Source of the DNA: Cheiracanthium punctorium
Taxonomy: Eukaryota > Arthropoda > Arachnida > Araneae > Cheiracanthiidae
Direction: 5' to 3'
DNA: 64,000 nucleotides
NCBI GenBank assembly: GCA_038373885.1
Contig: JAWZYV010010341.1
Span: 62,001-126,000, forward strand
Below are positions 20,471-33,268 of the stretch, one piece after another. The position numbers and the translations under genes were made by a program. Numbering within the stretch: the first letter of the stretch is position 1; each line of letters begins with the position of its first letter. The notes beneath the pieces are model-generated. The model had not been told where the DNA came from and did no database searches. It worked only from the letters and a program-made list of their open reading frames with translations.

Positions 20471-20880
20471 TTTTAGAACTATTGTAATATCTAACTGTTT
20501 TCAATATCTTTTTTGACAGCAATCGACTGAGAATTTATTTACAGGGTGAGCCAAATGACTTTAAATACATTGAGGTGTATGGATACATTCAATTCATTGA
20601 AAGTCTGTGGTCAATGACTACTTTGGCTATCCCCAAAATCTCGCAGACTATCTCAAGTTTGTCGGCTTTTGGTGAAATATCGCCAAATAAAGTGTCAGAA
20701 GGAAATCTTTCAAATGAAACTCAGCTTGGCGATATCGAAATATTTGGCTAGAAATCGCTAAACTTTACTATTATTGATATTTTATCTCTTTCAAACAAAT
20801 AAGTTTAGAGGAAGTGCGTCGAAAATATTTTTGATGTAATGGACGTGCAAGGAAGTCATGTGTTGGACACATCAGATTTT

Positions 20881-22539
20881 TTTTAATGAAGTTGTAATGA
20901 AATTTTTCAAAATGACTCAATGTACAGGAAATATTTGTGACTATTTCTGAGGATTTTCCCTAGAAAGCGAGCTGAGCTTCTGCATTTCCCCGAGAGCTGG
21001 GCTTCATAGGAATGTAGGCATAAAACAACACCATAAGAAAGACCTCCCCCCTCGAAACAACAATTTTTATTTAAATATTGGACATAAACTTTTTTTTTGT
21101 AGTCGATATGAGGATGATATTTAACTCTATGTTGGGCCAACCCGAAGTTCTTTTGTTTCAGAGTCAAAGTAGGGGTGGTGGCTTTGGCGAAATTCAAAAG
21201 GTGTATGGAGTAGGGGTAAGCCATCTTTAGAAAGCTTTTGGTATTTGGCTTGAATTAATTTTATTTATTTGTTTTTTACATTTTACAATGTTTCAATACA
21301 GGCCTTTCGAATTATTATTTCAAACAATAATAATATATAGAATCTAAGCCATTTATTATATTTTGTGAATTCTCAAATCTGATAAATTATATTAATCACA
21401 GAAATTAACCGCGTTAAATACAACGGAATTGCTTTTGGCCGGTTCAAATCCCAGGTGAAGGTTGCGAATTTCATTAAGTTCGTTCAGATAAAATAATGAA
21501 AACGGGGAAGATCTTTGCACAAAGACAAGAGGGTCGGGGTATCCTGAAAGCCATAACCCCATGCAAACTGAAAAAAAAAAGGGTTTTCTATTACTCTAGC
21601 TCCACAAAGAAACTTACAAAATACTTGATGGCATTTAAGATTATGCACACATGCTTGTAGAACACGAACGAAATGGCCTCTAGAAGTGCTCCAAGCGATA
21701 TGTGGAAGTAATAGTCCCCTCTATATGCATGTACAGTACAGCTTGAAGGTGTTCCGTTCATGCAGTGTATTTCGAATAGCGAAAGTATAATTGCATCAGA
21801 TCTGCCTATCTTCAGTTAGATTGCTCGTGAAATACCCACTAAATATATGAAGTTAACAGAAGATAAAAATATGAAACCTAGTATTAGTAAAGACCTTCCA
21901 AATAATGGAATAATTTCACTATGTATTTTTTGAGGGGAAAAACTGTGTTTAAACTTACAGTTTAAAGTACATTTTGTTATTGAAGATTCTAAAAATTTAT
22001 ACAAACAATTATCATTGTACCTATGTAAACGTCAAGTTGTATGTTTGCATAAGGGAAAGGGGTAGGGGATGTTAGAAACCCTAAATATATACCCATGAAC
22101 ATTAACATTCATTAAAAAAAAAAAAAAAAAAACTGAGCTGTAGGTATGAATACATCTATGATCATCGTCAGGCTCAATATGTATTACCCAAGCCCCCCCA
22201 AAAAAATCGATTTATTTTGAGGGGCATTGGTTCCCCCGCCCACCGATTTACTTGTTAAACTTGATTTGTCTAGTATTAGCTCAAATTTGCTCTTACTAAA
22301 GCAAGAAAAGTTCGTAAAAGGTTTGTTTTATTTTATTATCAGACAAAACCTAGACATTAGCTCATCCGAGGGGGAGGGGGGCGGGCTTGGAATAAATATC
22401 TTCCAAATCTAATGCGTGGGACGTTTTAGTTTTTTTTACGTCTAATTAGCATTAGTAATCCCATTAACTGATTAATTAGTTCTAAAATAAATTATAATAC
22501 TATTAGTACATTTTATTTTCTCAGTTAATTCATCTATTC
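20881..22539. other. Gene-free stretch
   Basis: No supported gene. Simple A-run at 22113-22131. Confidence 0.45.
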
Positions 22540-22668
22540 TACTTTAATGTGAGTGTAAACTCCTCCCTCTCAAAAAAAAAAAAAAAAAGCTTTCTGGGTG
22601 CGTCATTGAACTAAGGGCCCCTTGGTAACATTTGCTACATGCCCGCGCTGTCTTCATCCGGCACTGAT
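22540..22668 (+). repeat. hAT-like terminal fragment
   Basis: Resembles 9440-9538: A-rich run, CTTTCTGGGTGCGT, and the end CATCCGGCACTG. Confidence 0.4.
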
Positions 22669-22784
22669 CGTACGCATGCATGTGTGTTCATATAAATGCA
22701 TGTACTGTATCGCATGAACTTGCGATCGGTCAAAATGTATTGTACATGTACATGCTTTTATATGAACACACATACATGCGTACG
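22669..22784. repeat. Inverted repeat with ~41-bp arms
   Basis: CGTACGCATGCATGTGTGTT at 22669 onward is answered by its near reverse complement ending at 22784 (AACACACATACATGCGTACG), with about 34 bp between the arms and a few mismatches. Confidence 0.8.
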
Positions 22785-24950
22785 TTGTAATGCCTCAAGA
22801 AAACTCTTAAAAATAAATTTTGAGGTAGTCAAAATCCGTTTATCGAAAATTTTCGTGATCACTTTACTTCCTAATACTTCGTACAAGAAATTAAAAAGTG
22901 TAACTTGCTGTTAACACTGACATTTAACATGAACTAAAACTCACTCAAAATAATTTCATTTAAAATTGTTCTTCAGACACATTGATATATCCAGTAATCT
23001 GACGATGTGCTCAGCAACGAAAAGGAATTTTCCATGCGACTGGGTGTTATTTAACGATGTCATTCAGATGATTATTAAAATTCTTCAGACAATAAATGAC
23101 ATTTAACTCATGACGCGTGTGACTTTTAAAGAAATAGTGATAAATTGATATATGTAGTGCAATTACAAAACAAATGGTCTTTCAAACTAGTATCTCCTGT
23201 TCCTTAAGATGTAAAACAAAACCACCGGAAATCAAAAACGGTAAATTTAATTATATAAAAACAGTCAAACTCCTCTAATGATTTCAATTGATAATTTTTC
23301 TTTTTCAAGAACAACTCATTGCAGTTGGATTTAGCACATTAAATGCATCTTCAATACACTCCACGGCGTCTGAACAGCAAGAGGTATTAACGGTCCAGCG
23401 TACGTCAATTTCGTTTGTTGATGTTTAACTATTACCTCCCTGATATAGAGAACCTTACTACTATTATACCATTAACATCTAACCTCCCACATTGAGACAA
23501 ATTTGAAAGTTTAATTTTTAAAATAAAACTATTAAAAATTTCTGGTGTGTTTGCTCATGAGTAACAATATTTTAATAATTTGCGATGAAAACTATAATTT
23601 TACGACAAATGGCAGTTTTTGTATGCACTCTTTTTCCAACACTTAACTGACTTGACCGATCTTTTTGTGTCCAAACTTAAGGGACCTCTACTACACGATA
23701 CTACATGACAACGCTCACATTACACTCAGTCGTTAATTTTTTTCAATAACTGTTAAACATAGCAATTTATTTAGAAACCTGAAAGCTTATGCCTTATACC
23801 ACAAGAATATCTACTACACACCAGATGCGAAATTTTTTGCTGAATAGTGGTGACATCTACTTTATTATTAATTTCTTAATTTCATCAGGCTCTGTTTATT
23901 TTCAGGCTATTTTCAAACAAAAGGCTGGTTTTTTTTTGCTTTTTTTTTGTTATAAAAATTTATTTACTTTCTATGTCTTATACATCACTCACATTGGGCC
24001 AATCAGAACTGGAATTGCAAGTAAAAATAACTAACCAGGCAATAATGGCTAGCTAGAATAAAAATGGATTTTAGGTTAAATTTTATATTCAGAAACTGTT
24101 TTTCAGAATATTATTATCTTTCAGCTTTCAAGCTAGTAAAATAATTTTAAAATTATAGCACTTATTATTTATCCTCTTAAATTTATATAATTTCATTTAC
24201 TAAAACAGGAAGTACTTTATTTACAATTTTCTAAAATGAAAGTTTTAAAATTTTGAAGATATTTTTTTTAATATTTAAGCTCCTAAAACTTAAAAATATA
24301 AAAATGAATGCATATATTGTTTACCACTTGGTTTAATTTAATTTCCTTCATTAAAAATTAGGTATTTTATAACCATTTTCAAAATAAAAAAGTGAGCCTT
24401 AATGGAGTTAATGATCCTTTAAATAAACTAAATGAAATCCATATCTATAAAAGAAAGAAAAAACTTATAATAATTCTAGTAAAGTTTGATTAAAAAAAAG
24501 GAGAAACACTATAAGAGTTTAAAACATTATTCTTCTAGATATATATCATTGTACTTTTTCATACATGTGTTAAACTATGCTAAACACATCTGTAACCTGT
24601 GCTTCATTTTTTGGGGTATTATATAAAATACTTTATTTTAACATTAAAGTCAATCAACCCACCAAGTGATTTATTAAATTAAAAAACGTATTGCGAAGAA
24701 TTAGGAAAGGATTAAGTATTTTTTAGTATTAGTTAAAATATTTTCAAAATATTCTTTTCAGGAAAATCTAATCTATAAACGAACAAAAAAGGTAGCTCGT
24801 TTACTGAAACCGTCATTTTAGCAATATTTTTAATCGTCAAAATTTTAAACGGAGTCCTTCAATATTTCAGCTTTATTGGAAGATAAATATTAAAAGAATA
24901 TAAACAACATTTGAAACATTTATTGGAACATGAGATAAAAATTCAATAAC

Positions 24951-24981
<31 letters not shown>

Positions 24982-25903
24982 GAAAGAAAGAAAAAAAAAA
25001 TACATAATAATCATCAACGGGAAAATCCCGTTTAGGTGACGAAGTGAACTTACACACATAAAAACAAGATTAGAACATGAAAGAAACATCAAAAACATAA
25101 ATTTATAAAAAGGCAACAAATATATTATGGAATTCCATAAAAAAAATAAATTAAAATGATTTGGTTTCTAATTTTTTAATAGTGAAATAATTCGATTCTT
25201 TTGCTATCACAAAAATACATTAAATATTTATATATCGGTATACCACTGTTTACTACTATTGCTTCGTTAAATTTAAAAATAAAGGTCCAAATAATCTAAA
25301 TTTATAATAACATAAATGAGAGCGAGTTTAAAAGATTAATATTTCTCAATATTTTGAAAACAAAATGGTAATTTACTATAAAAATTAGTGACCAAATAAA
25401 AAAAAAAATGCTTACAAAATACTTCTTTATTAAATTTAAGTATTTTAAAGATTCCTTTTGGTCTTCTTTGAGAAATGCTAATCAATTTTTAAGTTACCTA
25501 AATTCAATAATGATTTTATTGAAGAAAAAGTATAAGCTCAATCATAGTCAGGTATCATAAATACGAAAATGAAGGAACGAAGTTACGAAATTTCGTTTAC
25601 GTACAACATTAAAACCAATTCCGCTATCCCCATAAAACCCCTACACTTTATCAACAATAGAGCGCGATGACACAAACGCGAACACAAACCCTCTTTCCTC
25701 ACCACAGATATATCAACCAAATGCAAGGACCATAACCCACATGCCAGATCCCTATCCCGTACCTACTAAATTTCCTACCCGAAAACACGAGCCGAACCGT
25801 TCCTCTCAACATTAACGATACAGCAGATGATAAAAACAGTCCCTGCTTCGTTTTTGCAAGAAAAACGAAAACGACATTAATATTAATAACGGAAAAATAA
25901 CGA
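22785..25903. other. Long AT-rich gene-free stretch
   Basis: Contains an R2 copy in reverse at 23495-23625, a long A-run at 24951-24977, and a strand-skewed block at 25615-25800 that is very poor in G. No supported gene. Confidence 0.45.
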
Positions 25904-25911
25904 CCTTCAAG

Positions 25912-26087
25912 CAGGGGCGTAGACAGAAATTTTTCATGGGGGGGGGGTTACGACTACTACAACTCATATATATGTATACGTGTGTGTGATAATGTAGTGA
26001 AGAATATACATTTTGTATGGGAAAAAAATTTCTCATGGGGGGGGGGGGGTTATGACCCCCCTAACCCCCCCCTTGGCTACGCCCCTG
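25912..26087. mobile_element. hAT-type MITE, 176 bp
   Basis: Ends are CAGGGGCGTAGACA and the reverse complement of TGGCTACGCCCCTG. An exact 8-bp duplication CCTTCAAG lies at 25904-25911 and 26088-26095. CAGGGGCGTAG ends and 8-bp duplications are typical of hAT MITEs. The inside has two G-runs around a (TA)n/(TG)n centre. Confidence 0.9.
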
Positions 26088-26095
26088 CCTTCAAG

Positions 26096-26799
26096 CTATT
26101 ATTCAAATTCGTTTAATATTAGCTTTGCAAATAACGAATAGAAAAACGAATAGCAGTTCGGATCGGAGCAGGTTGCAGAGGCAAAATGCAATAACAGTTT
26201 ATCGTTTTTCCCCGATAACAGTTATTAACTGTTACGCGTTATTAGACCTATCCTCAACTGGTAGTACCTCAGGAATCTTTACTCAATACAACCGTACTTT
26301 ATATGATAATTTCAACGGGAAACCTTATAGCGAGGTTTTACTGTACTTAAGCATTTTGTTGTTGTTGTTGTTGTTTTTGGGGGGGTGAGTTTGTACCGAG
26401 GTGGTAATCCACATGGTGGTGCTTCCATTCCATTCTATAACTGTTATGTTCTCGTAGTATTCGGTAGCTGTGTTCAATGTGATACATTATCCTCTAAAAG
26501 TATCAAACATAATAATCAGGAAAATGCGTCACCAGAAATTTAGTATAAACAAAATTTATAAATAGCGCCAAACGCACCGACTATGAAACACTTTCCAACA
26601 CATAATTTTTGTGTCAAATTCGGCGATGTATTGTTCTTAAATCGAGTTTTTTGGAGATAAGATAATGTATTATGTAATAGATGAAATTTTATGAGACTGT
26701 TACACACAAAACTTAAAAAAAAAAAATTTCAATCGCTTAATTGAAGAATCTAAGAATTTTACACTCATTGTCTCGTGCTAAAATTTGTATTAGTGTCTC
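26096..26799. other. Gene-free stretch
   Basis: No supported gene. Short (TTG)n and G-run at 26355-26385. Confidence 0.45.
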
Positions 26800-27190
26800 T
26801 CACATGCCACAGATTGTAATGTATTGGAATTCTTTTGAGTGTTCCTGTAGAAGAACTATTAATAATACAAGCACTATTTTCAATGGAGCGTATTATTTTG
26901 AGAGCCTTAATAATATGTATGGCAATTTTGTTTTCTTTCAAAAACTGAATGTTTCTAAAATACATTTTCAAGAATGATTGCCCATAGAGTGCAATGTATT
27001 TCATTTTTTTCTCCTGTAAAAGAATAATAAATGCTACTTACACAGTTTTCAGTAGTGTACATGGTTCTACACGTAGAAAAACAGAAATTTCGCACAAATC
27101 GATGCATATTTACGGCAATTAGAACTCTGGACGGATGGACAACAGAACGTAGAAACAAACCGAAATCATTAACACCTCTCAAAGGTATTG
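26800..27190 (-). repeat. Dispersed repeat R3, reverse, with two core copies
   Basis: Reverse complements of the core lie at 26812-26860 (TTTGAGTGTTCCTGTAGAAG) and 26979-27020. The (GACG)n / ATCGATGCATATTTACG part of R3 follows at 27085-27170. Confidence 0.65.
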
Positions 27191-27766
27191 GTATGTTAAA
27201 AATATAAATATTAATCTTATACGACGTAACGGTGTGCGACCACGGAGAGCGAGAATTTTTTTCTTTTAAGGGTTTGCAGTCTAAAATTAATTTTCCACGA
27301 GCTAAACATTCAAAGTTCGCAATTTTATTCCATGTAAATCCGCTAATGCGTTAGAATCCCCTTTTGGGTTCAACACATTAACGGATTTTCATCGACGCAA
27401 CCTGTCTCCCACTCCTAGGCAAGGCAGATACCCCTTGCCCATGCCTTAACAAAACAGAATACACTAAGCAGGTTAATTACAGCGAGAGTAGAGAATTTTC
27501 AAAATTTTCAATGAAATCGTCATAGCTTAATATTATCACATAAGATATTTTTCGATTTACCATCAAATACTGAAAATATCACCAAGCTCGCTTCATTTTT
27601 CAAAGCATTTGTTTTTTTACAATATTTGACAATTTATCGCAAAAGCCGCCAACATTGGCGACCTTTGGCGCAACTTTTGAGGGAGGCACACGATCTTCGT
27701 CGGATTATTAGCTAATTAAATTGTGGAATAGTATTATATGCTTTAAATAGATGGCTGTCTCCAAAC
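27191..27766. other. Gene-free stretch
   Basis: No supported gene. TTGGCGACCTTTGGCG at 27655-27670 recalls the 20-kb array. Confidence 0.4.
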
Positions 27767-27830
27767 TGCCATTGACCGTACTGTAGTGGAATTATTTTGA
27801 GTGCTCCTCTAGAAGAACTATTAGCTCCAG
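27767..27830 (-). repeat. Core-motif copy, reverse
   Basis: TGACCGTACTGTAGTGGAAT...TTTGAGTGCTCCTCTAGAAG, the reverse complement of the 45-nt core. Confidence 0.6.
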
Positions 27831-28439
27831 GCGAAATCCGTGGTATAAATCTTCCTAAAAATCCGGGACAGTTTGGAGGTGTGGAAAAGTGCATGAATAA
27901 TTTGAATGCAAAAAAGTACATACACCTTATCAATAGATATGAATGTATAATTTGATATTATAGATTTATAAGTCTTACTTTGCTTGTATCTCATGAGTCT
28001 GGTCTTTAACATAATTCTGATCAATCTAAGAAAAAGAAACAGCATACAGTAACATTCAATGCATTTTCTGGTGCTATAAAATATAGTAGTTATTTATCAT
28101 ATGTAAAATATTTACATTTAAAAAAACAACAAAAGTAAAATGCAATTTTAACTTTTCCTTCAAGACGCACATCTTGCATGACGTTTTCACATTCTACTTA
28201 ACAGGGTACTGTAACATTAATTCTATCATTCTTTTTAGCAAGAACATTCAACAAAAGCTGGTGTTAAAAAGCATAAAAATTTGTTTAAGTAGCACCATAC
28301 AAGGAACAACTCATCACCCTATCATTCTTTCGGGTGCTATAAAGTTAGTAATATATTGTATAATTCACAATTCTGGTAAAATACATTAGTGGAGCTATGA
28401 GTCATTAATAAGCCTGCGGGCGCAACACAATCGCAGTTT
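27831..28439. other. Gene-free AT-rich stretch
   Basis: No supported feature. Confidence 0.4.
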
Positions 28440-28700
28440 TATTTTCAAAAAATGAAACTATTTAAAATTTCTGGTAAATGCTACAAATATTAGAAAAATC
28501 TTAAATTAAACATTAAAATTAAAATATCTTTCTTATACAAAGTTATTCATTGTGATCCATTTCCTAATCATATTATCTAATCAGTCATATTTGAAAACTG
28601 CCATTTGTTGCAAAAATTAAATTTTTGTCTAAAATTATTACATGTTTTTATGCATGAGTAAATTCACCAGAAATTTTTAATAGCTTTATTTTGTGGAAAT
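28440..28700 (+). repeat. Dispersed repeat R2
   Basis: Shares with 870-1110 the words CTACAAATATTAGAAAA, CTGCCATTTGT and AAATTCACCAGAAA. A further partial copy is at 29517-29575. Confidence 0.65.
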
Positions 28701-29221
28701 AAAACTTCAAATTTCGAAGTAAGCCGAATGATGGCTTCAAAGATTGGTGACATAGCAGTTGTTAGGCTTTATTTAAGAGGTGGTGGTAGAACAGGTCATG
28801 TAGAGTACGATCAACATAGAATCCCTTGGTCTATCTCCAATTGTTTTCCCAATATCACGGATAAAATGAAAAGTTCAAAAACTCAGTAAATCGCTCATTT
28901 CTGAGGTTTTTCAACAAACTAGACAAAAAATAATTCCATAATTAGAAAGCACAAAAAAAATCCTACGAAATGACATCAATTGTATTTCGAGTGTCAAGCA
29001 ATGAAACAGTGGGAAAATGCAAAATGAAATATTTGCCAATATTTTTAAACGCCAATTCCTTAAATACCGTTCAAGATACAATCAGTAAAATTTACTAAAA
29101 ACTGGCCCATTCTGGCAGCTTTCGGAAAAGCTTTCAGTAAACGACATCGGTTGCCTTGTAAAGAAGAAATTTAAATTTTGCTTCTATGCAGATCACTAAA
29201 TTTCCAGTTTATTAGAAAAGT
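28701..29221. other. Gene-free stretch
   Basis: No supported feature. Confidence 0.4.
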
Positions 29222-29464
29222 GGATCCACCCATCCGAATCATATGTACGCCTCAAGTCAGTTTTCTAAGTTCTGGTGTTGCTGAATTGAATCTATAAATA
29301 TTTGATTTTAACTTCCCAAAAATTTTGCTTTAAAACTTTGCTAGAACCTCCAGAGCAATATTCTTTGAAAGTTAAAACCGAAAACAAATGAATTCAGCAT
29401 TCAGCAACGCCAAAACTTCAAACACTAACTTGAGGCGTGCACATGATTTTTGATGGGCGGAGCC
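29222..29464. repeat. Foldback with ~60-bp diverged arms
   Basis: GTACGCCTCAAGTCAG...GGTGTTGCTGAAT (29244-29286) is answered by ATTCAGCAACGCC...CTAACTTGAGGCGTGC (29397-29442). It may be a small inverted-repeat element. No target duplication is clear. Confidence 0.6.
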
Positions 29465-30116
29465 AATTGAATACAATTGGGGTCGTTTTAAAGAATTGTT
29501 TTAAAGGAGTCGTTATTCATTATGATCCATTTCCAAATCATATTATCTAATCAGTCATATTTCAAAACTGCCATTATAAAGGATTGGCCTTTTCTAAATA
29601 TAGAGTTTTTTTTTTTTTTTTTTTGTCAAGCGTGTTTAGGAACTTCAGAAATGAGGGATTTACTAAGGTTTTGAAGTTTTTCATTCGATGCGTAATAGTG
29701 GGAAAACAGTTGTAGTACAAATCAACATGGACAGGAGGTTCTATGTTGATTTGTGTTACTCACGAGCTCTGAAATTTTGAGATTTCTATTTATTTATTTT
29801 GGTTTTGTTGGAGGTGAGGGAGGGGGGGGGGGGGAAGAGCATGTACTGGACTACTTTCTTGCTTCGCGGTGCATTTTTTTTATGCTGGTATTTTCGTTTT
29901 TAAGATGGATATAATATATATACGGTATTCTTTGAGGAATATTTTCAACAATTTAATTTTTTAAACAAAGTTGTTTACATTTTAATAGTTATGTAATGAA
30001 CTCCAGTTTAATATATATTTATTTTTCTTGCTGTCATTAATTTCAGACTCGAAAGGGAAAGTAATAAATATATAATGGTTTATTATCAATCATATTTCTT
30101 AAAGTTCTTATTATGA
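29465..30116. other. Gene-free stretch
   Basis: T-run at about 29607-29625 and G-run at 29820-29833. No supported gene. Confidence 0.4.
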
Positions 30117-30170
30117 CTAGCTGTAGACAAGCCGAGTCGCGTAGCGAACCGGCTTATAGAGGGTCATTTA
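30117..30170 (-). mobile_element. Helitron-like 3' terminus
   Basis: On the minus strand a hairpin AAGCCG...CGGCTT is followed by GTCTACAGCTAG and then T, the canonical 3' end. The matching TC end was not found. Confidence 0.5.
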
Positions 30171-30424
30171 TTTAACGATATCGAGGCTTAACTTAGGTTG
30201 GCTTCGTATACAGTTTTCCAAACACTAGGTTGAAAATGCAATTCTGTGGTATTTCTATATCATCTTTTATGATAGTTTTCTGAGTTGAGGTAGAAATATA
30301 CTTTTACGTAAATAATAATAATAAGCTCAGTATTATAGATTTACTAAAAAATGTTTATGTTGAATAATAATAACTGTAAAACCATTAAAAGGTTAACTGA
30401 TAAGAAATCATCATTCGGTTGTCC

Positions 30425-30547
30425 TGTATAAATGCCCTGGAGGCAGCATTGTTCAAGGAATGGGACATAATTTCCCAAGATATTATGAAAAACATTAACG
30501 CTGTCATCAAAACTCCGAAACTAAATGAAACAGGTATCAATCTATAA
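30425..30547 (+). pseudogene. Possible Tc1-type transposase C-terminal remnant
   Basis: The frame reads CINALEAALFKEWDIISQDI then MKNINAVIKTPK and stops. LExALxxEWxxIxxxxI is the usual end of Tc1-type transposases. It is short and isolated, so it could be chance. Confidence 0.35.
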
Positions 30548-30954
30548 AACCCTAAGAAGATCACATTCCATGGTAAATACGTAATCCTTTGTTTTTTCTG
30601 AACTTTCCCTGTCATTTATTGTTTTAAGCTGCAGTCGGACATACGAGTAATTTGCAGTCTTTGAGCTTGTTATATATAACATCAGGACGTACATACGCCG
30701 CACAGTGGAGTATTTGTGTCAAAATCCTGGCCAAAAATATTTTTCATGTGTTTTAACGTTAAAATCATTACTGTTGACTTTTGACTTACTTTTTAGTATT
30801 ATATACATCTTAAATTATATAAAAAAGCTTGTTGTCGCCAAATTTGGCGATATATCGCTAAACGACTCGAAGTTGGTTTCTAACAAATGTCTTGTCCGGG
30901 GAGTGTCCCTTTCTGGGAAGTACTGCTTTTGTATAATACCACTTATAAATGTAA

Positions 30955-31091
30955 TACCACGCGGCTGTCGATGTAACGGTCTGGAGTTTCGGGCGATTTT
31001 CTCCAGATGTCACGTGAATACGCATTAGAGCCTCTTAAAAAGCCCTCCGCCAAGGCAACCTTCCCGTAAGGAAAATAGCCGTGCCTTAACC
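30955..31091 (+). repeat. SINE body fragment
   Basis: Shares GATTTTCTCCAGATGTCACG and TGAATACGCATTAGAG with 40145-40330 (opposite strand) and 43770-43890. Confidence 0.65.
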
Positions 31092-31423
31092 CAGTGGTTC
31101 TCAACCTTTTAACTTCGCTCCCCCCCCCCAACAAAGGCTAACTTACGGTAGCGCCCCTCCCCCTTCACATTGTCCAGCATACATTCGGTTTTTTAATCTT
31201 TAACAATGTACATTTAGTCGAATTTTCTACAAAATAATGTTATCAGTAAAGTTTGAATGAACATTTTAAGCGAAAATGGATATATTTTTGAGTAAAAATG
31301 AGAGTAAATTAGGCGATTTTTTAAAATCGTGCATCATTACTTGCTCTTTGGTTTTTCTCGTGCCTCCCCTGGAAACGCTCTGCGCCCCCTTGGGGGGCGT
31401 GCTCCACAGGTTGAAAAACGCTG
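31092..31423. mobile_element. hAT-type MITE, 332 bp
   Basis: Ends CAGTGGTTCTCAACC and the reverse complement of GGTTGAAAAACGCTG. Exact 8-bp duplication CCTTAACC at 31084-31091 and 31424-31431. The end sequence is typical of hAT MITEs. It sits next to the SINE piece inside the Transib-like element, so it is a younger insertion. Confidence 0.9.
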
Positions 31424-32838
31424 CCTTAACCACAATAAAATATATAAATGTAATACTTTACTTATAGTAATACTTATAAATATAATACTACTTATCTATA
31501 AATCAATTTTTATCATAAAAGTTTTCAGATTTTTCACTTTTCTAAATGTAGTTACTATATGGATCTTAGTTTTCTAAAGACTTCTGAAGATTAACTTTTT
31601 CATTCCGATTATTTTGAACTCTGATATTCGTCTTCACTCAGAATCACTTTCTATTTCTTTTCCTTCTTCCTTTTTTTTTTTCTTTCTTTTTTGTGAGAGA
31701 GAGAGAGAGACCACCATCGGGTCCCTCTGGAAGAAGAAGTTATAGGGTCTCACTGCTATAGGCTTGCTCTTTTCCATTGGCCTTTATCTAGAGCAGATCA
31801 TATAAGGGCACTGCTTAAAAGAAGCCCCCCTTTGCAAACCCATAAAATATCATTCCAAGCTCGAGGAGAAAGTAATTTATTTCAAGCCAGCACTTCAAAA
31901 TGACTTAAAGAGGTAGCACGTGTTTCTGTTTACACACTCACACCTCCATGACCCGAAGTCACAGTTGTCATCCTTTGAGAACCAAAATTGGGGAGTTTTT
32001 GCTTTGGACACAATTTACGACATAAATGGAAAACTAAGCTGTAAATAGATGGGACTATTTGCAGGACTAAGTAAGGGCCATTTTAGAATATATAGAAATT
32101 TTCTTCTTATAGCCAATTTACATCAGAAAAATAAATTACAGACTGAATTTAAAATACTGATTTAAATCGTAACTGAAATGAAACTTTATATACCTTTGTA
32201 CAAACACTTGCACATAATTTATAGTTTATGAGAAATACAAGCGCGTTTGTTTGTATCCCTTTTGCGATCACCCGTCAAAAAATTATCGAAAAAATAAAAA
32301 CGGAGCTATAGAAATAATTTTTTTAATAAAAATCGTGGATGTTGGGGGAACATTTTTTTCTTGGAATAGACACTCAACACTGTAATAATTACGATTATAG
32401 TTGAAATTAGGCCCGACAAGCCGCGACACCCCTTCAAAAAGCTTTTTAAAGTGTGGATTTTTGAAAAAAAATTATTTAAAAAAATGTAAACTTTTTTTTC
32501 TAAAGTCTTATTATTTTTTTAAAGCTAATAGATAAATATAATTAAAATACATATATTTTACTACAAATATACTAAGTTTCAAATCTGTAAATTAATTTAA
32601 AGAGCCCGTAAAATATGCACGACGAAGTAATAGAAAACGCTGAAATCTCTTGCCGTAAATGAAGAAACTTGCTTTTAAACCGAGTGCTGCTACTTTTGGA
32701 TATGAATTATGGTCGAGAAACATGCATCTCATGATGCATCAGTTACCAGGCTATCCAAAAACATATATATTACTGTTTTTAAACAAATTTAAAATTTTCG
32801 CTTTTTGGCCAGGATTTTGATACGAATACTCCACTGTG

Positions 32839-33268
32839 CGCCGGTAAATTTATGCTAAGATAACCACAATCCAGGTTGCATCTCTGACTACCTTGAACGT
32901 AACTATATGTCTGCTTCTAAAATACATATACGAATTTTTTACGATTGGAACGCATTGATAGAATACTATTTCTATAAAGTTCCTTTTTTATGCCAATAAC
33001 CAGTTCTCCCTCTATTATTTCGAATATTTATTGTAGATACTGTGGAACAAATTATTTCACTGCTGCCTTTAATTTTCATTTTGATGACGGAACTTTTCTC
33101 GCCCAGGGCGTTATAATTAGTTCAAAGAAAAGTAGCTATTTGTGACAGGTGAGCAGTGTGTTTTGAACATAATAATTGTAAAAGTAATGTGCGATTCTCA
33201 TGGAGTATTTTTTAATTTGTTTAAAATTTAAATTAAAAGTATTAAAATTTAGTATGTGAAAGTCCTAC
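32839..33268. other. Gene-free, probably intronic sequence
   Basis: Follows the MGAT4 exon donor on the minus strand. No coding sequence found. Confidence 0.45.

Larger units (their letters stand above)
18949..20880 (+). mobile_element. Satellite-rich element starting with a hairpin
   Basis: Begins with an imperfect palindrome ACTTCCTTGTAC/GTATAAGGAAGT (18949-18975), then ATGTGATCCCGAAAAATTTT, and ends near AAGGAAGTCATGTG (20850-20865). Two tandem arrays fill it. Borders and family are not certain. Confidence 0.5.
30701..32838. mobile_element. 2.1-kb element with Transib/RSS-like ends
   Basis: The first ~37 bases and the reverse complement of the last ~37 agree except at two positions: CACAGTGGAGTATT(T/C)GT(G/A)TCAAAATCCTGGCCAAAAA. 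CGCCG flanks it on both sides (30696-30700, 32839-32843). Transib elements have CACWRTG-type ends and GC-rich 5-bp duplications. No transposase is visible; the inside holds a SINE piece, a hAT MITE and A/T-rich filler, so it is non-autonomous or decayed. In the minus-strand sense it lies downstream of the MGAT4 exon at 33269. Confidence 0.7.

Noticed and set aside
20196..20522. Open frames in the 20-kb array
   Set aside because: Coding appearance comes from the 87-bp repeat and its palindromes.
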